Assembly: GCF_902833145.1 (NCBI RefSeq)
Contig: NZ_CADFEN010000012.1
Location: forward strand, 124,001-188,000
Direction: 5' to 3'
DNA length: 64,000 nucleotides
Source: Burkholderia sp. BCC0506
GTDB taxonomy: Bacteria > Pseudomonadota > Gammaproteobacteria > Burkholderiales > Burkholderiaceae
The notes under the pieces are model-generated. The model was given only the letters and a program-made list of their open reading frames with translations, was not told the origin of the DNA and made no database searches. A program made the translations under genes and the position numbers. Positions 42,497 through 50,301 of the stretch are shown here, in pieces (position 1 is the stretch's first letter; each line of letters begins with the position of its first letter).

Positions 42497-43639
42497 TCAG
42501 AAAGCGATCAGCTCGACGATGCGGCGGACCATGTCGTCGCTGAGCGCCGGGTAGATCGGCAGGCACAACACCTTGCGCGCGGCTTCCGTTGCGACAGGCA
42601 GGTTGTCGCGGCTGGCGGACGGCAGCCCGCGGTACATCGGAAATTCCGAAATCAGCGGATGGAAGTAGCGGCGCGCATACACGTCGTAGTCGCGCAGCTT
42701 CTGGTACAGCGCATCGCGATCGAGCGGATAGTCTTCGTCGACGAGGATCGCGAAATACGCGTGGTTCGCGACGGTCTGACCGCCGAGCGGCACACAGCGG
42801 ATGCCGCGCACGTCGGTCAGCAGCGTGCGGTACAGCGCGTCGATCTCGCGGCGGCGCGCGAGCGCGCCGTCGATGTGCTGCAACTGCAACATCCCGAACG
42901 CGGCGTTGATTTCGCTCATCTTGCCGTTGATGCCGGGCGCGACGACCGTGACTTCATCGACGAAACCGAAGTTCTTCAGGTGATCGATCCGCTGCTTGGT
43001 TTTCGCGTCGGGGCAGATGATTGCACCGCCTTCGAACGTGTTGAACACCTTCGTCGCGTGAAAGCTCAGCACCGACAGGTCGCCATGCGCGAGCACGCTG
43101 CCGTCGGCGTTCTGCACGCCGAACGCGTGCGCCGCGTCGTAGATCACACGCAGGTTGTAGTTGTCGGCGATCTTCTGGATCGCGTCGACGTCGCACGGAT
43201 TGCCGTAGCAATGCACGGGCATGATCGCCGTGGTCTGCGGCGTGATCGCCGCCTCGATGCGCGCGGGGTCGAGATTGAGCGTGCCAGGCGCGACGTCGAC
43301 GAATACCGGCTTGATGCCGTTCCACAGCAGCGAATGCGCGGTCGCGACGAACGAGTACGGTGTCGTGATGACCTCGCCGGTAATACGCAGCGCCTGCAGC
43401 GCCGTGACGAGCGCGAGGGTGCCGTTCGCGAAAAGCGACAGGTACGGCACGCCGAGATAGTCGCACAGCGCACGCTCGAACTGCTGATGGAACGGGCCGC
43501 CGTTCGTCAGCGTGCGGCTCTCCCAGATCTTCTCGAGATACGGCAGGAATTCCTCGAGCGGCGGCAGGTGCGGTTGCGTGACGTAGATGCGTTCGTGCGG
43601 CAGTTGCGCGACGGACGACGCGGGCAGGCTGGCGGTCAT
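42497..43639 (-). CDS. DegT/DnrJ/EryC1 sugar aminotransferase
   Basis: A 380-residue PLP enzyme that aminates a keto-sugar nucleotide. The Schiff-base Lys197 lies in SVLSFHATKVFNTFEGGAI and PLP-contacting Asp168 in IYDAAHAFG. The class pattern EEFLPYLEKIWESRTLTNGGPFHQQFERAL is at the start. The start at 43639 leaves the usual N-terminus. It is followed upstream by the SPINDLY-type transferase on the same strand (28-base gap), so the two form an operon. A 4-amino-4,6-dideoxyhexose product (VioA-like) would fit B. cenocepacia flagellin glycan, but this is inference. Confidence 0.85.
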   Translation of the reverse strand: MTASLPASSVAQLPHERIYVTQPHLPPLEEFLPYLEKIWESRTLTNGGPFHQQFERALCDYLGVPYLSLFANGTLALVTALQALRITGEVITTPYSFVATAHSLLWNGIKPVFVDVAPGTLNLDPARIEAAITPQTTAIMPVHCYGNPCDVDAIQKIADNYNLRVIYDAAHAFGVQNADGSVLAHGDLSVLSFHATKVFNTFEGGAIICPDAKTKQRIDHLKNFGFVDEVTVVAPGINGKMSEINAAFGMLQLQHIDGALARRREIDALYRTLLTDVRGIRCVPLGGQTVANHAYFAILVDEDYPLDRDALYQKLRDYDVYARRYFHPLISEFPMYRGLPSASRDNLPVATEAARKVLCLPIYPALSDDMVRRIVELIAF

Positions 43640-43667
43640 GATGGTCTCTCTCGGTAACGCGTGGCGT

Positions 43668-46016
43668 TCAGGCCTCGACCGCGGCCGGTGCGGTCGCCAC
43701 GTCGTCGAACAGCGGCGTGTCGAATGCGGTGACCGGCTCGCCGGCGCACCAGCGGGTCCACATCGTGCGCAGCGCCGACGACAGCCCGGCCGCGACGACG
43801 GCCGGCCGGAACGCGGCGGACGCTCCGCAGCGCGCGCGCAGGCCGGCGCGAAGCGCCTGTAGCGCGGCGGTGTCGCCGCTGAGCGCCAGCGCCCTCGCGA
43901 CGAAATCGTCCTCGTCCGTCGCGATGTACGCATCGAGCCCGACGTGCTGCAGCCAGCCCGCGCTACCGCGCCCGGCCATCGTCGCGCCGGGGATCGTCAC
44001 GGTCGGCACGCCCATCCACAGCGCATTCAGCGTGGTCGTCGAACCCGTGTATGGGAATGTGTCGAGGCAGAGGTCGACGCCGTGATGCTGCTGCATGTAG
44101 ACCGGAATGTTCGAGCGCCGGTGGAACGCCAGGCGGCCGGCATCGATCCCCGCGGCGGCGAACCATTCGGTCAGCGCGTGCTGGTCGCCGTCGTTGCCGA
44201 TCGCGCCGAGCACCATGCGCGCGGTCGGGTCCGCATGCAGTACGCGCGCCCAGACCGCGATCACGTGCGGGCTCAGCTTGTTCAGGCGGTTGAAGCTGCC
44301 GTAGGTCGTATGACCGTTGCGCAGCGCCGGCAGCATGTTGACGGGCGGGCAGTTCGGCGGCGGCATGTAGGGGGCGATCGCGGGAAGCCGCACGATCCGT
44401 TCGACGAACTGGTCTTCGAATGCGCCGTGCGGCGCGACGAAGCGGTCCGTCAGGTAATAGTCCATCTCGGCGAGGCCGGTCGTGGCCGGATAGCCGATCC
44501 ATGACGCCTGCACCGGTGCCGCGCGCTGCGCCAGCGCGACCAGCCGATTGCGGCCGGTGTGGCCCGACAGGTCGATCATGATGTCGATCCGATCGTTGCG
44601 CACGCGCTCGAGGAAGGCCTGATCGCTGATGCCGGCGATGTTGCGCCAGTTCGCCGCGTGGGCCTTGAAGCGCGCGGAGGTCTGATCTTCTTCGACGTGG
44701 TTGTGATAGAAGTGCATCGCGATGCCGGGATCGGCCGCGAGATGCTCGATCACGGGCACCGCGTAGGAGGCGACCGCGTGGCCGAACAGGTCGCCCGACA
44801 CGAAGCCGACCTGCAGCCGGCGCGCCGGGTCGCGCGAGTTCGAGAAGCCGGCCGTGCGCTTGCGCTTGTGGTTGTCGTAACGCTGGCCGAACCGACGGTG
44901 TTCGGCGACGAGCGCTTGTGGACTGAAATCGCTGCTGTGCGCAATGCAGAACAGCATGCTGCTGTGGGTCACGCTGTCGGTCGGGTCGAGTTCGATCGCG
45001 CGCCGCAGCCATCCGAGCGCCTCCTGCGTGGCGCCCTGTTCGAGCAGCACGAACCCGAGCGTGCCGTTCGGGGCAGCGTGGCCAGGCGCGAGCTCGACGG
45101 CGCGCCGGCAGGCGGCGATCGCTTCGTCCGTGCGGCGCAGCGCGAACAGCACGAGGCCATGGATCCGCAGCCCCTCGGGGTGGTCCGGCTGAAGCTCGAG
45201 CAGGCGGCGGCACTGTTCGTCGGCTTCCGCGAGACGGCTCATCACCCGCAGCGTGTCGGCAAGCAGGATGCGCACGAGCACTTCATCCGGCAGCAATTCG
45301 ACCGTGCGCAGGCCGGCGTCGATCATCTCCGCATAGCGGCCGTCCTTGTGCAACGACGCGGATAGTGCACGCCAGCATGCGCCGTCGTCCGGATGGTCGG
45401 CGGCAAGCCGTTGTGCAAGCGCGGTGGCTTCCGCGTACTTGCCCTTGCCGAACAGCGCCGCGTGCTTTTGCAGGAGGTTCGGATTCGCGCGGTGGACCGG
45501 CTTGCCGGTGTCGTCGTACCTGGTCGGCGTGACGGCGGTTTCCGCGACGATCGCCGCGTCGACACCGCTGGGGGCGATGGCGGCCGCGGCGGTCGCGAGC
45601 ATCGTATCGGGCATCGCCATCTGTGCGATCAGCCCGTCGAGCGCGGGGCCGTGCACGCCGCGCTGCTGCGCGATCTCGACTGCGACCCACGCGGCCGGCG
45701 TCTGCCCGCTACGGTGCAGCGCGTGGATGTAGCTGACCCAGTAATAGCCGTTGGCCGGATTGGCGCCGAGCGCGGCTTCGAAATGCGGCACCGCGTCGGC
45801 CGGACGGCCCGTATCGACCATGAGTACCGCGAGGTTGTAGTGCGCGTCCGCGTGCGCGGGCACCGCGTCCAGGATCGCCTCGTACAGCGCCTGCGCTTCG
45901 TCGAATGCGCCGCTGCGCTGGCGTTCGAGCGCGTTATCCATGACGAGCGCAATGTCCTGCGCAAGCTGCTGTTCGGGCGTGAGCGTGGCGGTAGCGGACG
46001 GATCGGACGGGGGCAT
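43668..46016 (-). CDS. TPR/SPINDLY-type O-linked glycosyltransferase, probable flagellin glycosyltransferase
   Basis: A 782-residue cytosolic transferase. TPR units fill about 15-360 (EALYEAILDAVPAHADAHYNLAVLMVDTGR is one). The C-terminal OGT-like GT41 domain includes LQVGFVSGDLFGHAVASYAVPVIEHLA, RIDIMIDLSGHTGRNRLVALAQRAAPVQASWIGYPATTGL and GVDLCLDTFPYTGSTTTLNALWMGVPTVTIPG. These are the UDP-sugar-binding signatures. It lies next to the fliC-fliD-fliT genes and with sugar-synthesis genes, so flagellin O-glycosylation is the best role. In B. cenocepacia a comparable gene near fliC, flmQ, is needed for this. Confidence 0.85.
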   Translation of the reverse strand: MPPSDPSATATLTPEQQLAQDIALVMDNALERQRSGAFDEAQALYEAILDAVPAHADAHYNLAVLMVDTGRPADAVPHFEAALGANPANGYYWVSYIHALHRSGQTPAAWVAVEIAQQRGVHGPALDGLIAQMAMPDTMLATAAAAIAPSGVDAAIVAETAVTPTRYDDTGKPVHRANPNLLQKHAALFGKGKYAEATALAQRLAADHPDDGACWRALSASLHKDGRYAEMIDAGLRTVELLPDEVLVRILLADTLRVMSRLAEADEQCRRLLELQPDHPEGLRIHGLVLFALRRTDEAIAACRRAVELAPGHAAPNGTLGFVLLEQGATQEALGWLRRAIELDPTDSVTHSSMLFCIAHSSDFSPQALVAEHRRFGQRYDNHKRKRTAGFSNSRDPARRLQVGFVSGDLFGHAVASYAVPVIEHLAADPGIAMHFYHNHVEEDQTSARFKAHAANWRNIAGISDQAFLERVRNDRIDIMIDLSGHTGRNRLVALAQRAAPVQASWIGYPATTGLAEMDYYLTDRFVAPHGAFEDQFVERIVRLPAIAPYMPPPNCPPVNMLPALRNGHTTYGSFNRLNKLSPHVIAVWARVLHADPTARMVLGAIGNDGDQHALTEWFAAAGIDAGRLAFHRRSNIPVYMQQHHGVDLCLDTFPYTGSTTTLNALWMGVPTVTIPGATMAGRGSAGWLQHVGLDAYIATDEDDFVARALALSGDTAALQALRAGLRARCGASAAFRPAVVAAGLSSALRTMWTRWCAGEPVTAFDTPLFDDVATAPAAVEA

Positions 46017-46156
46017 GATGAAATCTGCGGAAAGTCGGTCGATACCATTATGGGTAGCGTGCCGTCGCGCCGATGCCGCGAGGTGACGGGAAAAGCCCGG
46101 TCAGTTTGGCCGATTGACCGGTCGGCCGAGCCCGGGGGGCGCGTTTGGCGGCAACC

Positions 46157-46182
46157 AAAAAAACGCCCGCACGAGGCGGGCG
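46157..46182 (-). terminator. Intrinsic terminator after fliT
   Basis: On the minus strand CGCCCGC (46182-46176), loop CTCGT and GCGGGCG (46170-46164) are followed by seven T (46163-46157). It lies about 90 bases after the fliT stop and separates the fliDT transcript from the glycosylation operon. Confidence 0.85.
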
Positions 46183-46273
46183 GGGAGGCGAACGAGCACG
46201 CCCTCACATCAGCGCGTAGTTCTTGTTGTCGGGTTGGCGGCGCGTGCGTATCGAGTACGCCGCGCGGCGCGTC

Positions 46274-46573
46274 TTAACGGTTCGCGATGCTCTGGTACTG
46301 GCCGACGGCCTGCACGCGGCTCATCGCCGCCTGGTATTCGTCGGTCAGTTCCCGCTGCGCGCGTTGCGCGTCGGCGAAGATGCGGTCGTTGCTGGCCTGC
46401 ATGCGGCGGATCGCGGCGATGCCGCCGGGCGGCTGGTCGGTCGAGAGCCGTGCGACGAGCGACCCGCGCGCATCGACGAGGCGCACGGCCTCGACCCAGT
46501 CGGCCATCGCGGCCGCGTGTTCGATCGCGTCGGTCAACGTGTCGATCTGCGCAATCAGTTCGGTCTGTTCCAT
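46274..46573 (-). CDS. fliT: Flagellar export chaperone FliT-like protein
   Basis: A 99-residue helical protein, mostly charged and amphipathic (MEQTELIAQIDTLTDAIEHAAAMADWVEAVRLVDARGSLVARL), with no signal sequence. Size, helical make-up and position 25 bases after fliD fit FliT, the chaperone that holds the FliD cap protein before export and can feed back on FlhDC. Sequence signatures are weak in this family, so position carries most of the weight. No fliS-like gene lies in the window. Confidence 0.75.
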   Translation of the reverse strand: MEQTELIAQIDTLTDAIEHAAAMADWVEAVRLVDARGSLVARLSTDQPPGGIAAIRRMQASNDRIFADAQRAQRELTDEYQAAMSRVQAVGQYQSIANR

Positions 46574-46598
46574 CTGGGTGCTCCCGTCCGGCTAGCGG

Positions 46599-48107
46599 TC
46601 AGCTCTTGTTGTTCGACATCGCGCCGGCGCTGTTCGCGCCGCCGAACAGCTGGGTCAGGTATTGCGAATTGCTGTTCATCGTCGCCATCAGCGTATTGAG
46701 CGCGGTGAACTGCGCCTGGTACTGGCTCGTCAGCTGGGCCGCGTAGTTCGACAGCGTCGTCTGCTGCTGGGCGACGTTCTTCAGATCGTTGCTGAGCGCG
46801 GTCGTGCGTGCGGCGATCAGTCCGTTCGTCTTCGTGTAGTTCGTGATGTTCGTCGTCAACTGCTCGCCGATCCCGTTGGTCGAGTTGAACAGCGACGCGA
46901 CACCGGTCGGATTGTTCTGCAGTGCGCCATTGAGCGCGGTGCTGTCGACCTTGAGCGTGCCGTCGGCCTGCAGCGTGACGCCGATCGACGCGAGGTTGAC
47001 CGTCGAGCCGTTGGCGCTCACGCCGCTCGCGACAATCGATGCAAGCGCGTTCTTGATCGTGTTCAGCGTCGAGTCGCCGAGCAGCGGGCCTTGCGACGAC
47101 GCGCCGGACGTGAAGCTCGACAGCGAGCCCATCGTCGTGACGAGCGTGTTGTAGAGCGACGCGAAGTTGTTGATCGCGGCGGCCTGGGATTTCGTGTCGG
47201 TGGCGACCGTCAGCGTTTGCGGTTGCGTCGCGCTGACGGCGGCGCTGGTCAGGTTCAGCGTGACGCCGGTGATCGCGCTCGTCACCGTGTTGCTCGCGCT
47301 GGTGCCGGCGATCCCGTTGATCGTGTACGCGGCGTCCTGCGCGGCCGTGCTCTGCTTCCACGCGGCGCTGCCGTTCGCCGACGTGATCGTCGACTGGCCG
47401 CCCGTCGTGCTGGCCGTGGACGTGACGCCGAGGCTGGACAGGCCGTTGTCGCCGGAAACGTTGCTGAGCGCGACGCCGATCGTGTTCGCCGCGCCGGTCG
47501 GCGTCGAGCTGAGCACGAGGTGGGCGCCGTCGCTGCCGTTGACGACCGACGCGACGATGCCCGGGTTACCGGTCGCGGTGTTGATCGCGGCGGCGATGCC
47601 GGACAGCGTGTTGTTCGTGCTGTTCACGTCGACGGTGAACGACTGGCTGCCGAGCGACAGCGTCATCGTGCCGGTGCCGAGCGCGGTCGACGCGCCGAAC
47701 GCGGCCGACGACAGCGACTGCGACGTCGCGATCTGCGTGACGCCGACCGAATAGCTGCCGGCCACCGCGCCGGCGCCCGCGGTCGCGGTGAGGCCGGTGC
47801 CGCTCGCGGTCGCGGTGAAGGTGTTCTGCAGCGAGCCGTTCGACAGCGTCGTGAGGCTGGCCTGCAATGCGCTCAGCGCGGCCGACAGCGCGCCGTACGC
47901 GGAAATCTGGGTGTTGTCGCTGCTTTGCTGCGCGTTGAGCGCGGCGGCCTGGCCGGCGGTCTTCGCATTGACGAGTGCCGTCACGAGCGAGTTGACGTCC
48001 ATCGACGAGTTGCCGGTCGAACCGCTGATGATCGATTGGGCAGCCTGCTGCAGCTGGCTGTTGGCCGAATTGTTGGCGGCTGTGACGGCGGAATTGATCG
48101 TCGACAT
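46599..48107 (-). CDS. fliD: Flagellar hook-associated protein 2 (filament cap)
   Basis: A 502-residue cap protein that folds flagellin at the filament tip. It opens with MSTINSAVTAANNSANSQLQQAAQSIISGS and has VNSLVTALVNAKTAGQAAALNAQQSSDNTQISAYGALSAALSALQ, the conserved FliD N-terminal pattern. The C-terminal part has QADGTLKVDSTALNGALQNNPTGVASLFNS and a coiled-coil tail (LTSQYQAQFTALNTLMATMNSNSQYL). Composition is Ala/Ser/Thr-rich and low in charge, as in secreted axial proteins. It lies 132 bases downstream of fliC and 25 before fliT. Confidence 0.95.
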   Translation of the reverse strand: MSTINSAVTAANNSANSQLQQAAQSIISGSTGNSSMDVNSLVTALVNAKTAGQAAALNAQQSSDNTQISAYGALSAALSALQASLTTLSNGSLQNTFTATASGTGLTATAGAGAVAGSYSVGVTQIATSQSLSSAAFGASTALGTGTMTLSLGSQSFTVDVNSTNNTLSGIAAAINTATGNPGIVASVVNGSDGAHLVLSSTPTGAANTIGVALSNVSGDNGLSSLGVTSTASTTGGQSTITSANGSAAWKQSTAAQDAAYTINGIAGTSASNTVTSAITGVTLNLTSAAVSATQPQTLTVATDTKSQAAAINNFASLYNTLVTTMGSLSSFTSGASSQGPLLGDSTLNTIKNALASIVASGVSANGSTVNLASIGVTLQADGTLKVDSTALNGALQNNPTGVASLFNSTNGIGEQLTTNITNYTKTNGLIAARTTALSNDLKNVAQQQTTLSNYAAQLTSQYQAQFTALNTLMATMNSNSQYLTQLFGGANSAGAMSNNKS

Positions 48108-48191
48108 CGTGGTGCTCCGTGCGGCGGATGATCCGTGAGATTCTGGGTGAAGACCTGGCGGCGGGGCGAGGCCCCGCGCGCCAAGTGACTG

Positions 48192-48224
48192 CGGCCGGGC
48201 CGCGCATCACGCGGGGCCCGGCCG
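48192..48224 (-). terminator. Hairpin between fliC and fliD
   Basis: Perfect 10-bp arms, CGGCCGGGCC (48192-48201) and GGCCCGGCCG (48215-48224), start 15 bases after the fliC stop. There is no T-run. A partial terminator here would explain a large excess of flagellin over cap message. Confidence 0.6.
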
Positions 48225-48239
48225 TGGGTTGCTACGCGA

Positions 48240-49397
48240 TTACTGCAGGAGCTTCAGGACCTGCTGCGGCAGCGAGTTCGCCTGCGCGAGCACCGAGATG
48301 CCTGCTTGCTGCAGCACCTGGTTCTTCGACATGTTCGCGGTTTCCTGCGCGAAGTTCGCGTCGGTGATCTGCGACTGTGCCGACGACAGGTCGGTCGATT
48401 CCGCTTGCTGCGCGGTGGCGATTGCCGTGAAACGGTTTTGTGCCGCGCCGAGTGCCGCCTGCACGTTGTTCACCGTCTGCAGCGCGTTGTCGATCGACAC
48501 CATCGCGACGTTCGCACCGCTGACCGTGCTGATGTCGAGGCCCGACACGGTCTTCGGCGTGTTGACGGCGTTGATTTGCGCAACTGCGTTGGAGATCGCG
48601 GTGAGCGACGCCGACGACATGCTCGTGCTGGTTGCGCTCGAGCTGATCGTGATTTGCGTGACGCTTGCGCCGTTGGACGCAGTACCGGCCGACGTCGTGA
48701 AGATCGCCGCTGCCGTTGCACCCGTGATTGCCGTGCCGTTCTGGTCGGTGTACGTGAAGCCGCCCTTGCCGTCCGACGTCACGTTGACAGCCGTGATCGC
48801 TGCGCCCGACGACGTGTACTTGCCGGCAGAATCGAGGCTCAGGCCCGTGACCGTACCGACCGTCTGGCCGCTCTGCACGAGGCCGCCACCAATTTGCGCC
48901 GCCGACATGCTCTGGCTCAGGTCCAGCGAAATCGTCTGGCCGACGTTCGCACCGACCTGGAACGACACGATGCCTGCGTTGCCGTTCAGGATGTTCGTGC
49001 CGTTGTACGTCGTTTGCGACGCGATACGGTTCACTTCCTGGATCTGCTGCGCGACTTCCTGCTGCAGTGCTGCCTGGTCGGTCGTGGACATCGTGCCCGT
49101 CGACGCCTGGACGGCCAGCTGGCGGATACGTTGCAGGCTGTTCGTCAGCGACGACAGTGCGCTCGAAGCCGTTTGAATCATCGACACGCCGTCGTTGGCG
49201 TTCGACACGCCCTGGTTCAGACCGTTGATCTGGGTCTGCATCCGGGTCGAGATCGCGAGGCCTGCTGCGTCGTCCGCTGCGCTGTTGATGCGCTTGCCCG
49301 ACGACAGGCGCGTGATTGCCTGGGACAGGGCGTTTTGCGAGCCGTTGAGGTTCTGCTGTGCAACCAGCGAGTTGATGTTGCTGTTAATTCCGAGCAT
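48240..49397 (-). CDS. fliC: Flagellin
   Basis: A 385-residue filament protein. The conserved N-terminus MLGINSNINSLVAQQNL and C-terminus MSKNQVLQQAGISVLAQAN...LPQQVLKLLQ form the D0/D1 core; the central ~150 residues (about 140-290) are the variable surface part, rich in Ser/Thr (many candidate O-glycosylation sites). The TLR5-contact motif LQRIRQLAVQAS is present. Its short length fits the shorter (type II) of the two flagellin size classes in the B. cepacia complex. A sigma-28 promoter lies 91 bases upstream. Confidence 0.97.
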   Translation of the reverse strand: MLGINSNINSLVAQQNLNGSQNALSQAITRLSSGKRINSAADDAAGLAISTRMQTQINGLNQGVSNANDGVSMIQTASSALSSLTNSLQRIRQLAVQASTGTMSTTDQAALQQEVAQQIQEVNRIASQTTYNGTNILNGNAGIVSFQVGANVGQTISLDLSQSMSAAQIGGGLVQSGQTVGTVTGLSLDSAGKYTSSGAAITAVNVTSDGKGGFTYTDQNGTAITGATAAAIFTTSAGTASNGASVTQITISSSATSTSMSSASLTAISNAVAQINAVNTPKTVSGLDISTVSGANVAMVSIDNALQTVNNVQAALGAAQNRFTAIATAQQAESTDLSSAQSQITDANFAQETANMSKNQVLQQAGISVLAQANSLPQQVLKLLQ

Positions 49398-49487
49398 GAA
49401 AAAATCTCCTGTTTAAGCCGAAAGCCCTGGAAAGCCGTTTTGGCGTCGGCGGAAGCACTCGTTCATTGCTGGCCGCCTCAGAGCAGG

Positions 49488-49514
49488 ATTTCGGCGCACC
49501 AAAACAAAACTTGA
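49488..49514 (-). promoter_or_regulatory. Sigma-28 (FliA) promoter of fliC
   Basis: On the minus strand TCAAGTTT (49514-49507), 11 bases, then GCCGAAAT (49495-49488) matches the FliA pattern TAAAGTTT-N11-GCCGATAA at 12 of 16 bases with exact spacing. It lies upstream of the flagellin gene. Confidence 0.85.
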
Positions 49515-49928
49515 GGGGTGCATGGAGATTCGGCCCGATTTTTTATCCTTCTTTGTCATTTCGGACCGGCCCCGGCGCGACGCCGGATTAAACGGGGGCA
49601 GAAACCGGCCCGGCACGGCCTCGGCACGCAGTCGCGACGCTGTGCACGCGCGACCGACAAAAGGGTGGTTTTGTCTGTGATTCCCTGCTATCATGGCGGG
49701 CTGAATTGAGATTTTCTGTCACGCCTTTGCCGGTTTCGGCATGTCTGCTGGCAGTCAAACGCGGCGCTGCACGCGGTTGTGAAGCGTACTCGCGGTGCTT
49801 TCCGCCTCTCTTTTCCGGCCTCCGAGGCCGTATTTCCGCTCGTTTCGCCTGTTGTGGGGACGCTCGGATGGCCGGTGCGTGGCGCTTGGCCGCTACGTTT
49901 TTGACCGTTTAAGCAATTTAGGAACGAC
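49515..49928. other. Gap between the fliC promoter and rpsU
   Basis: No gene is supported here. The last 250 bases should hold the rpsU promoter; a TATCAT box at about 49689-49694 is a possible -10, with no convincing -35. The start of rpsU follows AATTTAGGAACGAC. Confidence 0.5.
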
Positions 49929-50141
49929 ATGACGACGATTCTTCTGAAAGAAAACGAGCCGTTCGAAGTGGCGATTCGCCGCTTTCGTCGCGCTATCGAA
50001 AAAAATGGCCTGATCGCTGAACTGCGTGAGCGCCAGTCTTACGAAAAGCCGACCGCAGTCCGCAAGCGCAAGAAGGCAGCAGCCGTCAAGCGCCTGCACA
50101 AGCGCCTGCGCAGCCAGATGCTGCCGAAGAAGCTCCACTAA
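49929..50141 (+). CDS. rpsU: 30S ribosomal protein S21
   Basis: A 70-residue basic protein of the small subunit, needed for efficient base pairing of the mRNA leader with 16S rRNA. The sequence [54 protein letters not shown] is the S21 pattern end to end. It is a single-gene unit followed by a strong terminator. This stretch has less extreme G+C than its neighbours, as is usual for ribosomal protein genes. Confidence 0.98.
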   Translation: MTTILLKENEPFEVAIRRFRRAIEKNGLIAELRERQSYEKPTAVRKRKKAAAVKRLHKRLRSQMLPKKLH

Positions 50142-50163
50142 GAGCATCTGACGGTTCGCCGCG

Positions 50164-50205
50164 AAACGGCGGAGTGTGCCTCGAAAGAGGCCGCTCCGCC
50201 GTTTT
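50164..50205 (+). terminator. Intrinsic terminator of rpsU
   Basis: AAACGGCGGAG (50164-50174) and CTCCGCCGTTT (50194-50204) form an 11-bp stem, ending in TTTT (50202-50205). It sits 23 bases after the rpsU stop. Confidence 0.9.
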
Positions 50206-50301
50206 GCTTTTGGGGCCGGGAAAATCCGGGGCCGCGACGGCCGACGGGCCGCGCGGTGTTTCCGGCCGGAGGCCGGCGTATGCAGCCGCCGAGCGCGGCG
50301 T

